The notes under the pieces: model-generated
Database searches by the model: none
Told to the model about the DNA's origin: nothing
Seen by the model: the letters and a program-made list of their open reading frames with translations, nothing else
Origin: Tomocerus qinae
Taxonomy: Eukaryota; Arthropoda; Collembola; Entomobryomorpha; Tomoceridae
Assembly (NCBI GenBank): GCA_020055645.1
Contig: CM034546.1
Span: 122,843,875 to 122,907,874, forward strand
Direction of reading: 5' to 3'
DNA: 64,000 nucleotides
Made by a program: the position numbers and the translations under genes
Shown here: positions 12,681-22,917 of the stretch, one piece after another
Position numbering within the stretch: position 1 is the first letter of the stretch
How the letters are laid out: the number at the start of each line of letters is the position of its first letter

Positions 12681-13608
12681 TTAGGAATAATTCATGGGAA
12701 AATGATAAGGAGCGTAGTCTGCTCGGCAAAGAACTCCTCGTGAGCGGTAAAACGCTGGACCTATAGTATTCAGGCGTGGCTTCACCGAACTTTTCATTGT
12801 CAGTATGTTTTCCAGCAACTTCCAGGCATATCTGCAAAGCATCAATGAAAACATTAATACAAACTTGTCGATTTATATATTTACATAAGTCATATTTCTG
12901 TGTATCATTTTTATGAAGGCTTACTCCGAGTTTGTGGTGGGTGGGTAACAGAATTTGATTTCTGGGAGTCCCATATCATATCGGTTTCGAAGGTATCCCT
13001 TTGCCCCTCCTCCTTCATGACTTAGACCTGTACGAAAAAGAAAACTTGCAACATTGCTTTAACCAAAATTAGCAGAAATACTAAATTAATTTTTGCCTTC
13101 GAAAAGTAGAGCTCTTTGATTTGGGTGAGGGGTGCGCATAGGAATGGTGGGATCTTGAAAACACTCGTCGCAGGGATCTGGTCCCACTTGAAGTACCATC
13201 ATGTCACCAAACTGCGACTTTGGCTTTTCTGGAGGCCCTTGCTTGCAATACTTGAAGTATTCATCTTTACTGTCCATTAGTTTCCGCAGAAGTCTGGAGA
13301 AAAAATAAAAATTTTGCATTCAGAGTTTCAATGAAAATGTGAAGTGAAAAATTGATGGTCTCAGTCTTCATAAATCCCGGTCAACTTCATGAATGTGAAT
13401 TTATGTTAAATTTCATTAAGTATAAATTAACATACTCATCTTTGTCGTGACAAATCTTCATAACCCGTCCTTGAATGGGTCCCATGGATTGTGCCCATAT
13501 TTCGTCTTTGTTGTCTTTGAACCAGCGTTCTCGTGTGTACTGCTCTTTGTCAATCGTTTCCCGTTGTAAATTCGAAGATACGCAATCAAACATCACCGGC
13601 CGAGGCAT
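12681..13608 (-). CDS. Unrecognised small protein, four exons
   Basis: Reading from 13608, four exons join in frame to give about 200 residues. The start is MPRPVMFDCVSSNLQRETID, followed by GDMMVLQVGPDPCDECFQ, MRTPHPNQRALLFEG, LSHEGGGAKGYLRNRYDMG, and an end at YAPYHFPMNYS. No transmembrane segment, signal peptide or enzyme motif is seen. The Pro/Tyr/Arg-rich, Cys-spaced style resembles small sperm and cilium microtubule-associated proteins, and the next gene is the dynein-assembly factor kintoun, but a ciliary role is only inference. The second intron appears to use a GC donor: without that splice the frame stops just after exon 2, while with it the frame stays open through two more exons. 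Confidence 0.6.
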
Positions 13609-14202
13609 TTTCAAGTCTTGATATTGATTATGTGAGTTAAAATTAACAGTTTAGTTCACTGAGTTTTGACTTTCAGTTTATTCAGTTAAATTACAAATTG
13701 TTGGCGACAGTAATCGGTGTCCTTTTTGTATGTGGTGAGGTGAGGGTGAGTGAGGATCTTCAGGAGTAAATTCAACACAAGATGAAATAAATTGTATCAA
13801 CACAAAAATCGTGAATAATCAAGAATATTTGAAATCCCAATAGCAACGAAGGTAAAAATTAGTCGATTTATGCCAGAAATGTGAATATCGGGTTTTCAAT
13901 CAGAGACAGAGAAGCTCATCAATCTTTTCTACTAAAGTCGAAGGGAAAGATTCATCATGAAAATATGAAAAGAATTTGCAAGCACTAGGCGTAAAATGCG
14001 ATTCAAATGTTACATGACTTACATAAGTATTTATTAGGTACCAACGAAAATAATTAATAGCTCTGTGAGTATAAGTAATGCTAGAATCCTGGTACACTAC
14101 TTTATTAGTTTACAACACAAAGTTTAGCATGCTTCTCTCAATCCATGACCCACATACCTAAAATGCTAAATATTCATAAACAGATGATTCCATGCAAATA
14201 AA
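13609..14202. other. Intergenic between the small gene and kintoun
   Basis: About 0.6 kb. An open frame at 13900-14097 on the minus strand has no recognisable sequence and no clear splice context, and I did not accept it. Nothing else is seen. Confidence 0.5.
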
Positions 14203-15842
14203 TTAATCTTCTTCATATTTCTGTTCCTCCACTTCATCGTCTTCATCCAAGCATTCAATCATGGGAGATTCCTCTGAACGAATTTCTGCTTCTAGTTTTG
14301 ATACAAAAGGGGAAATCTGTTTCTTTTGTACAGTTTTCATGTTAACGGTGAGTTTTCTCTTGTCTTTATCAAAAGTAGCTTTCACCGCATCACAGTGAAC
14401 TTGAAATGGCAGTTTTAAATTGAGATGGTACTTGATTTTTCCATCTGACTTCAATTCAAAGTCGCGACCGTCGTTGACTACATCTGCATCAATAGTGGAG
14501 GAATTTTTTAACATGGGTAAGTCAATGATTAGTTGAATCTCTTGGGGAATCGCCGTTCTACTCCGTCCCTCCCGTTGATTGTCAAAACAATAATCCTGCA
14601 TATCAACATGAGAGCGATACTTTATTTTGTAATTCGGTTCTGTATACATTGCGGCTTTTTCAGAAAAATCTTCTTTGTTAGCTCTATCCTTCACATCATT
14701 ATTTTTCGGCTTAGAGACTTTTCGGTTCGGAGGATTGGCTTTCGTACTGTTTCCTTCGGTTGGTACTTTTTCAGTGGTTTTCTTTGGGTTTGATGAATAA
14801 ATTTCCCTAGGCTGTGGTGGTAACTCTTCATCAATTCCATTCAAATCTAAAATGTCTGGAGGATTTTCTCCGGTTTTGTATTTTATTACAGTGGCTTTTG
14901 TCATTCCTTTGAATCTGCAATTAGAATTAAATATTGAAAAATAATATAATTACTACTACTAAATTACATGTAGTAAAAGCTTTTTTACTTTGTTTTCGGT
15001 CTTTTGATATTGTTCTTGTCTAAAGAAACGTTGAAACTCTTTTCAATAGCTTCTACAGCAGTTGATTCTATTTTCTCCTTCAGTTGGTGATGCTTTTGTG
15101 CAAGTAAAATCGTTGCAGGGTTGAAAACAATATCATAGACTAGGCAAATCTTTCCAGCTTTATCAGTGTCTTCCCTTGGAGGACTTTGTGCATAAGGAAT
15201 GGACCACATACAACCTTTTCTGTTAGAAAATAGAATTTTAAATACTTAATTAAATTGCAGTGGCTAAAATTATCTGTTTAATTTAATATTTTCTTACACC
15301 TTGAAAAAGATAATGGAGTCGAGGATAAGAATATTTAGAGTTTTAGTAAAGCATTACTTTTCATTTTGAAAAGATGATTTGCAGCTTAATTTTCTTATTA
15401 TAGGATTCGAACAGATGTTTATGAAGCCTTTTTTCTCTCCATTAACACTAGTCTTGAGGACATAGCCAGGAATGGGATTCAGGAAGTGTACCGTGTTCCC
15501 CCTCTCCCTTTCCAGTTGACGAACCTCATCCTGGTATGTTGTTTGGCTCTCAAGACTCTGTAAATGCAATAACAAAATGTTTCACTAGATTTTTTGCTTT
15601 AAATTTTCTCTTTACTACTTTGATAAAGTAGCCATTAGTTCATCCCGTAAGTATAACAGTAATGGTTCAAGACAAAAATTTTCACAAACCTGAACATCTT
15701 CAATATATTCTGAAAGCAGTTTTCGAAATTCAGCATCTTTCATTGCTTCTTTAATTTGATCAAATTCTTTGTGGGTCATTTCGAACTCTTCGTCGTTTTC
15801 ACCAGGATAACCCGGAGGGAAGATTTCGGTGACATTTTCCAT
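14203..15842 (-). CDS. kintoun: Kintoun / DNAAF2 (PIH1-domain dynein assembly factor)
   Basis: Four exons encode about 430 residues. The N-terminal PIH1 domain is clear: EFRKLLSEYIEDVQ, RQLERERGNTVHFLNPIPGY, FINICSNPI, MWSIPYAQSPPRED, VYDIVFNP and FKGMTKATV. These follow the order of human DNAAF2 (ALERERG.EVRFVHPEPGHV, VNVCSNAL, YDVVFHP, YKGTPEAAV). The second conserved domain is also present (SHVDMQDYCFDNQ, PQEIQLIIDLPML, YHLNLKLPFQVHCD), corresponding to the PIH1-CS region. Kintoun works with Hsp90/R2TP-type co-chaperones to preassemble axonemal dynein arms in the cytoplasm. The protein is about half the length of human or fly kintoun (over 800 residues) and ends in an acidic tail soon after the CS-like domain. 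Confidence 0.92.
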
Positions 15843-16259
15843 GATTACGTCAAAATAGAGATTTGCTCTGTTAAAACTTATTTTTCGCGCCTGGTTTACT
15901 AATAGTGGTAATTCTGTGTAACATTCATATAATTAGGCAGTGATTCGGTAAATAAAGAATAATAATAGATTTACTTATAAGTAAGCCTCACCCACTCAAC
16001 TGTAAAAATGAGTGCACTTTTGTTGAATCGATCAAACTTTAGGTAAATGGCAATGCTGAGTCAGTCTGTTCTGTTCTGCTTTCATCTTGTTTCTTTTAGT
16101 TTACCAATAGTAGCTCTGTCTCGGAAGTGTCAAGGGTCATGTTTATAAAGGCTTCAAACACTCAGTGTGATTTAATCCCCATGGCACATGTTGGACTTGT
16201 TGGAATCACTACGCTATAAAAACTATTCGTTCTATCTATACCCTTCTAGACCTACAAGT

Positions 16260-16453
16260 AGTATACGATCCACTATGCACCCCTATGGAAACAGCGTAGA
16301 AATCATATCCAAAATGACTTTCTCACAGGGCAGGACGTTGTGACAGCCTCACATACGTTGTTTTCACTTAGCATAAGCCTTACGGGTCACCGCTCTGACT
16401 TCGACAAAAGTCAATAATTTTACTATTTACATGACGATAGTGGATCGTATACT
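16260..16453. mobile_element. MITE-like element with perfect 17-bp terminal inverted repeats
   Basis: AGTATACGATCCACTAT at 16260-16276 is the exact reverse complement of 16437-16453. The 194-bp interval has no coding capacity. No convincing target-site duplication is seen, so the superfamily is undetermined. The internal 85-bp part (16307-16391) recurs in reverse orientation at 18072-18156. Confidence 0.55.
16307..16391 (+). repeat. Left arm of a long inverted repeat flanking the Ly6-like gene
   Basis: Eighty-five bases beginning ATCCAAAATGACTTTCTCAC. They match the reverse complement of 18072-18156 with roughly five or six differences by eye. The arms are about 1.7 kb apart and enclose the Ly6-like gene. 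Confidence 0.8.
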
Positions 16454-17547
16454 GCCCTGTACGTAGATCTTTCACTGGGATAACAATACATAATAGTGTT
16501 TAGTAAAGTGTATCTATACGATTTACGATGGTAGTAATGATATTCATACATGCTAAAAAAGTTACTCCACATTTCTTTATATCGCAAGTCTGTAATGCAA
16601 AGTTTAGTATTTCAATAAATATTTCCCCTGGTAATGCTTTATGAAAATCATATAAAATTTTGAAATGAAATGATGTGCTCTGATTCAACCCGCGGCAAAT
16701 TCCCGTAGAAAATCTCAAAAATGAAAAAAATATTTTAGTGACGTCATCTGCAGTACATTTTAAATGGGAAATTCTCATTTCGAAAAATTTGATTATTTGC
16801 CTTTCCTTCTGTATTCTAGGTTCTTTGGCTCTGATTGGTCAATTTCAAAAATGCATCGACCAATGAGAAGCGAGATTTATTTCCGTTTCGATTTGAAAAT
16901 TATCTCCCTTGGATAATTCGGACTGTAATCATAGATTATATGCTACTATTTTATAATAATGATCATAATTTTATGTTCAAAAACTTATTATCTTGATTTG
17001 AGTATGAATGAATCATATAATTATGAATCATGAGTAGTTAAGAAATGGTAGATGCTTAAAATACGAGGCTAGTTGAGACAGTCATAATTCCTAAAATTGA
17101 AATATGCATTTCATTATTATTTAAATATTACCTGCTCATTTATGATATAATATTATAGAATCTGTGGTTGACAAATTGTCATATTAACTCATGCTTTGCA
17201 ATGTATTTAACAATGGAACAGTTGTAATGAAACCTCGGGGGTCGGTTATCCTAGTACGACTGCCGACTGCCGAGGAACAGTTATACTAGTACATAACGCC
17301 GTTATACAGAGGGTATAGATCCATATATACAGATCCTTTGAAATAGCATTTATTTAGATATTTTAGTAAAAATAATGATTGATCACAACAGGAGCAACTT
17401 TTAAAGACAATGACATTGGGAATGGGAACTATGTCAATATAGGCAAGCTTTGATGGCTAGTACATATTCATTCCTTAAAGCATATAGGATTTTGATATTG
17501 TTATTTAGACAGGATTAATTATTATGCTTGGTTTAAGAAAGGAGTTA

Positions 17548-17940
17548 CTACGACATCAGATAGGCTAGTGACAGATAACCGGTGACCACCCATGACGCGA
17601 GAGATACCGACTTCACACTTCCATTTTTCTCAGTTCCGGTGTTACACAAATCCGTATTACACACGCACTCTGTTCCTTCCTCAATTTCCCTAGTACTTTT
17701 CATGGGGGTGCAACCTACGTCAGGGGCTGAATTAGGATAAATGCATAATCTTTTCTTGAAGGGCTTTCCCGATTTAAGAGTACCACTTTGTGATGCACAC
17801 CAATAACAATCAGTTACTTCTGTACTCTTGCATTCTAGATCTGATCTGTCTGAGCATGTGTAACACTTGATTACTGTTTTTGAAGGTTGCTTACCAAAAC
17901 AAAGAGTTGGAAGAAGCAGGAACACGACCAACATTTTCAT
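17548..17940 (-). CDS. Ly6/uPAR-type three-finger protein, GPI-anchored, intronless
   Basis: A single uninterrupted 130-codon frame contains a whole small secreted protein. It has a signal peptide (MKMLVVFLLLPTLCFG), a three-finger domain with ten cysteines beginning KCYTCSDRSDLECK and ending ECVCNTDLCN (the family's terminal CN is present), and a hydrophobic C-terminal tail (SLASWVVTGYLSLAYLMS) typical of a GPI-attachment signal. Insect Ly6 relatives such as quiver/sleepless and boudin act at the cell surface in channel regulation and septate-junction assembly, but this member cannot be matched to one of them. Ly6 genes usually have introns; the lack of any here, together with its position between inverted repeat arms, could mean a retrocopy or a sequence carried by a transposon. 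Confidence 0.85.
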   Translation of the reverse strand: MKMLVVFLLLPTLCFGKQPSKTVIKCYTCSDRSDLECKSTEVTDCYWCASQSGTLKSGKPFKKRLCIYPNSAPDVGCTPMKSTREIEEGTECVCNTDLCNTGTEKNGSVKSVSLASWVVTGYLSLAYLMS

Positions 17941-19131
17941 TTTGATGCACGATAAACGACTTTCAAATCTTAAAGGCCTTGAAAAGTAAACTAGACCTAA
18001 TCAACTTCCGATATTCTATATTCAGACCGAGATTTCCTGTATTCTACTTATACAAGATCCTGTCACCCCATGGTGACCGTAAAGCCTATGCTAAAGTGAC
18101 AACAACGTATGTGAGGCTGTCACAACGTCCTGCCCTGTGAGAAAGTCATTTTGGATATAATCTCTAGGCGTCTCCTACTTGTATTTACATGATGATCATA
18201 ATAATCTTCTGTACATATGGATATATTATGAATACGGATGCTAATCATGATTTTTATTTTACCATTTCGATTATCTTAACTTTCAATGATTTAGTAGATT
18301 GAAAATGAAGATATTTTAATTTATTTAGTATCCATTGTGTTTTTGTACTCGTGAAATTGTCACCTCAGCATCAGGCGTTGTTGAAGACTTTTATGTTACT
18401 GTTTACAGTAGCTTTTAAAGGAAGGAAAATAAATATTGTTCGAATGAAAATCTGCTTTACTGTACTCTCCTGCTCAGTCTACTCTACTCCTCATCTCCTG
18501 TACTCTGCAGACTCATCCATTTCACCACCCCCACTGATACTCCACTGTCAGATCTCATCTGCTCACTCATTGCTTAGCCAGTCTTAAGTCTTAGCAAGCT
18601 TAGTCTCAGTCTGCTCACTACTCTATACTGGGCTGTACGCTTTTCTATCTCTGGTACTCCAGTTTCAGTCTACGATGCAATGTTAATGCTGTCTGCTCTG
18701 CCCTACTCTGTATTTTGCAGAGTAGATCAGTCTGTACAGTAAAGTCATACAGCATATTCTATAATGCGTGACTTTCAATCAGACTTGAGATGAGATTCGA
18801 CAAATCAGTTTATATTACTATTTTGAATTTGAAACTCAAAATCCTGTAAATGCCATAATATTATGGTATACTACTAGAATCAAATCAGATTTAAAATTAA
18901 GAATGATAGCTGGTATGTTTACTTCTAAATTCTTCATTTATTGATGGAAATTCTGAAATACATTATCAATGCTTTATTTTACTGTTGTAGTTGTTTGAAT
19001 GAATGTTATAGGGCTTCTGTGTGGATATATTTTGCAGTAAATCCTATGTTACAGGCTATACGTAGCCTATAAATGTTGTGTTGCGCTTAGAACGTCTGGA
19101 ACCTGAATAGCGACTGTAGGAGGAGGTAGGC
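17941..19131. other. Intergenic with a pyrimidine-rich stretch
   Basis: No gene is recognised. The right arm of the inverted repeat lies at 18072-18156. From about 18455 to 18740 the plus strand is rich in degenerate CTACTC, CTGCTC and TGTACTCT words, a decayed simple repeat. The open frame there (18351-18587) looks like a by-product of the repeat. Confidence 0.5.
18072..18156 (-). repeat. Right arm of the inverted repeat flanking the Ly6-like gene
   Basis: Reverse-complement counterpart of 16307-16391. It lacks the 17-bp terminal repeats seen around the left copy, so it may be a truncated second copy of the same element in opposite orientation. Confidence 0.8.
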
Positions 19132-20216
19132 CTAAAATAAAGGAGGTGGGCTGATTCCACAGACCTGAAAAGTATTTCACATGAATTGTTGAGTAACTTT
19201 ACAAATATGTTTTTAAGGCTAAGTATAGAAAATATGAAAGGAATTACCTGTCTACCACTTGTGATAATACATTCTATCAGGTTCGTATAGCTTCCGCAAT
19301 CATTTTCTTTGATCATCAGATTTTTCCCTGTAAAATCAACATGGTTATAAATATTCATTTATAACTCAAAGATTACTCTCAATTTTTATGTGCAAAAATC
19401 TTTCCATGCCCAAATCCAACAACAGAAAATTTCAGTTATAGATGATTGGTGACATTTACTAGCATTTCAATATCTCTGAGAACTAACCATGCTTTTCTGT
19501 ACAAGAACTAAAGGCATCCAATAATTTTCCTGTTACATCTTTTGGGAAAATGTTGACTATAATTTTCTGTGCCATATCCCGGCTAACTGGCTTTCCGTCT
19601 GCGTCCAGCTACAATTAATTCGTTAAGTGCTTAAAATATTTTTTTTCCACAAGTAACAATCAAGTATTAAGTATAGTAATAATAATTGTAGACTTTAGTT
19701 GCATCAAAATACCAATCCTGCTGCTTGAGCTCCGCAAACGATATCACACTAAAAAAATTTTAGGATGCTAATGAGAATTTAATTGATAATAAGAATTTTA
19801 TGTTTTATAAGCAAAAATAAGGATTGAAAGCCAAGATTTAAAAGTTCAATCAAAATTTCGTCTTTTACCGCTCGTTGCTCTTGTGAAGGAGGTCCTTTTG
19901 CAGTTTTGACTTGATTCATGGTTTTATTATGACATTCCATCATGGCCATTTTCATGTCATCCGGAATAGTAATAGCTGTTCCCATGCACATCGGTGAGAA
20001 ATGGTGTAAATGATGATGATGGTGTAAACCAGAGAAGCATCCTCCAGGTCCTTTTGGCTTTTAAAAAATAAAACAGTTCATATAGAAGATAATAAAATTG
20101 CTCTTTAAAATAGTAGCTACATTTAGCCAAGTGCTTAAAATATTGAAAATTTTAACCTTTGCCGCATTAGAGAAAGCGAAGACCAAAGATATCCAAATTG
20201 CGAAAATTCCTTTCAT
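19132..20216 (-). CDS. Odorant-binding-protein-like secreted protein
   Basis: Six exons join in frame from a signal peptide (MKGIFAIWISLVFAFSNAA) to the stop after VCGISPPPLF. A His-rich stretch (LHHHHHLHHFSP) precedes the core. The core cysteines follow the classic insect OBP pattern: MECHN, then CDIVC (x3), about 42 residues to SSCTE, 14 residues to DCGSYTNLIEC (x8). The segment GLLDADGKPVSRDMAQKI between C3 and C4 is also typical. OBPs are small secreted alpha-helical carriers of hydrophobic ligands, in olfactory tissue or elsewhere. The ligand is unknown; the His-rich insertion is unusual and could bind metal. The exon 1 donor (GTTAAA) is weak, so that junction is the least certain. Confidence 0.78.
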
Positions 20217-22545
20217 TGCTCTCAATAATGTCGCCTGTAGCTTACTTTTGTTCAGTAACAAAGAAATCTTGTAGGGTAACACCGGAAGGACAAAGTAACT
20301 CAGTTTCCCTCTTGAAATTCTCTTTTATAGCCCGTTTGCTTAGCATTGATTCATTGTCAATTAACACACGCACGAAAATGCTATGCTATTGAAAAGTTTT
20401 GCGACTCAATGATATTCGATTTTTTATGGTTCACATTGTATCGATTTCAAATGTTGACCATACCCGATGATTTCGCATAATTTTTGCCATTGATCCATTG
20501 TTATACCTTTGAATGGTTCTCGTAAAGGTAGCAATTGATCTAATTTCTTTTCCTGCGTTTACTGAAAGGATTGTTAGTAGTTATTCGTTAAAATTGAGTT
20601 TACTTTTTTCATTTGAGTACATGCATGAAATAATGAGTATATATTAGATGTTACACGGGCATGTAAATCGCAGTACAGATAGCAATGTATTTCAATTACT
20701 ACCAGCGCACTCCAGATAGCCTACCGAGAAATTAAAGGTGTCTGATTGCCTTCTCCTTAATAGAAGATTACCTACTACCTGTAGTTACTAATCATTTACC
20801 TTAATTCAATTTTATACACATAGCATAAGCTACCGAGCAAGCGGACAGCCGTGGATGATAACCGGAAACCAAATCAACCTCTGTAGAGTAAACACAATAG
20901 AGCCAGAGCGTCTAGTATGTATATATAGGCATATTATTACACATTTTCTACATATAATAATATAGATATGCATAGTATATACTATTGGCTATTGGTAAAC
21001 AAAAGACTAAAGGCGTAGGATAAATACGTATGCTTAATTTTCATAATTTTTGTGGATTGAATGTGCTTTACAGCGTGAATATAATTCAAGATGTGCTATC
21101 GAACATACAGGGTGGCCGGAAATGAACTAGGACTTTTGACTAGTCAAAAAATTCAAGTCCTAGTTCATTTCCGACTACCCTGTAGATTTATTTACTCCAT
21201 TTGATTTTGCTTCCATTTTTACTTAAAATTTTTCTAAAATTGACTAGGAAGTCGATTTTGAGTTATATCACTCTCCTCATTCCAATTTTACAAACCTAAA
21301 AAGTACAATCCGGGAGCTTTTACATTATTACCACCCAGCATATACTTCTCCTCGAGTAAATGCTATTTAAAAATGGTGGTATAAATAAGGCTATGTGCTT
21401 GCATGTGACATAAACGTGTGCAATTCGTAGTGTCATAAACATTATAGATGTTAAGTGTGATCTGAATTCATATCATTAGGGTTCAAGGTTCAAGTTCAAC
21501 TTAGTCGAGTACGCATTTCGTTTGCTCCATTATTGTCTTGGTGTTGTTGGGCGTTGAGGTTCTTGGGATTGGTATGCATCACAAAAAAGAGATACTATAC
21601 AAGTCACAAAACGTAACATAAAATAACACCAACAAATAGTAAATAAGTAAAATGAGATTTGCCAATGAAATAAATAATACGTACAAGAGGGCCTAGTATT
21701 TAGAAATATTGAGCTAGAAGAGAAATTATAAGGTGGCATTACCAAACAAAGCAAAATTGCCTTACAAATATCTTCGACAGTATAATTGCTTGGATAAGGT
21801 GTAGGCATTCGCATTCTATTTACTTTGTAGTCACAGAGGAATGAAGGGAAAGTGAAAATTAATTATGTAACAAGAAGAATTCAGATTCAGGCCCTCATTC
21901 CAATCCAACTTTAAAACTCGAAGGTTGTTGGAGACCACAACGCATAAGGAAATTCGACCCGAACAATAATATAATGTAGGTGCCTATGGTCATGGTATTT
22001 AATATGACTTCCAAAAGAATGCAGCCATTTCGTTTAGACGAAAATGTAGCTTTTGTATACAAGTTCCTCTGATGGCTATACTTATGGCAAGCTATTTCCT
22101 TAGTACTGTTCCATGCCACAAAAAGTTTACCTGCACGAGGTGAGCATGAGCTTAGCTAACCTGTTTAATTTTTTGTCTCATTATCTGTCTTACATATTCC
22201 TCGTCTTGTTTTGGCAAATAAAATCACATCTTTGCAGAGGGATTTATTACTATCTAGTTTTGTCTTCACAAAAAGCTACGACTTAATTACCTCAGATTTG
22301 TATTCCACATGCGGAGCATAAAGGCTCTTGTACTCTGTCCAGACTTACAGACTTCGCTTTTCCTATGTAGCAAATAAACCATTGCAAAACGGAACAGCAA
22401 AGTTAAAATGGATGTAATTTATGTTTAACTGTGTTACTACACATTTTTGATTTTGAATCAGCTATTAAAATAAATATTTTTTTACCAATTTTACTACTAT
22501 TTACTACACACCCAAGGGAAACTGTTCAGAAATTGTAGTTAAATG
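20217..22545. other. Intergenic, no gene accepted
   Basis: About 2.3 kb of AT-rich sequence. The one firm structure is the short mariner-like element at 21108-21182. A 94-codon minus-strand frame at 21530-21814 was considered and not accepted. Confidence 0.5.
21108..21182. mobile_element. Very short mariner-like MITE (hairpin)
   Basis: A 75-bp near-palindrome begins CAGGGTGGCCGGAAATGAAC and ends with its imperfect reverse complement (CTAGTTCATTTCCGACTACCCTG). It is bounded on both sides by TA (21106-21107 and 21183-21184). CAGGG termini with a TA target-site duplication are typical of Tc1/mariner derivatives. The element is almost nothing but its two terminal repeats. Confidence 0.75.
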
Positions 22546-22870
22546 TCGGTTCCAATTAAATTGGAGTACTTTACAGTTCTGTATTAACAGTATTACTTAA
22601 ATGGGTAGAGAACTTCCCCTTCGCAGAGTTGGTGACTATCTCTTTTAAATAGTAGTACTTCATCGGGTTGGAACTGTCTTATTTTAGACAGTTGTACCCT
22701 AATTGGGTTGGAACTGTCTTTTTTTACACAGTGGTACTTTAATTAGACTAGATCTGTATTTTTAGACAGTGGTACTTTAATTGGATTGGAACTTTTTGTA
22801 CTTTAGTTGGGTTGGATTGGAAGTGTCTTCTTATGGACAGTGGAATTTCAATTGAGTAGGAACCGCTCGC
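22546..22870 (-). repeat. Degenerate, inverted flank of the satellite array
   Basis: Repeated segments such as GTACTTTAATTGGGTTGGAA followed by CTGTCTT are reverse complements of the main array unit (ACAGTTCCATCCCAATTAAA), with wider divergence and irregular spacing. The orientation switches at about 22870-22917. Confidence 0.75.
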
Positions 22871-22917
22871 TGTCCGACGTTCTACAAATACTTCATTATC
22901 TGAAAAAGAAAGAGGCA

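Larger units (their letters stand above)
15843..17547. other. Intergenic upstream of kintoun
   Basis: About 1.7 kb without a recognised gene. It holds the inverted-repeat element at 16260-16453, listed separately. The rest is AT-rich; a GC-richer imperfect hairpin near 17232-17280 (CCTCGG ... CCGAGG) is the only other local structure noticed. Confidence 0.5.

Noticed and set aside
13900-14097. 65-codon minus-strand frame between the small gene and kintoun
   Set aside because: No homology recognised, no splice context, and the length is within chance for AT-rich sequence.
18351-18587. 78-codon plus-strand frame rich in Ser, Pro and Leu
   Set aside because: Lies in a degenerate CTACTC/CTGCTC simple repeat, which explains both the composition and the open frame.
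21496-21814. Possible two-exon minus-strand gene starting MRMPTPYPSNYTVEDICKAI
   Set aside because: A donor (GTAATG) and an acceptor (TTGTATAG) allow a join in frame, but the product is very short, has no recognisable domain, and the splice sites are ordinary for AT-rich sequence.
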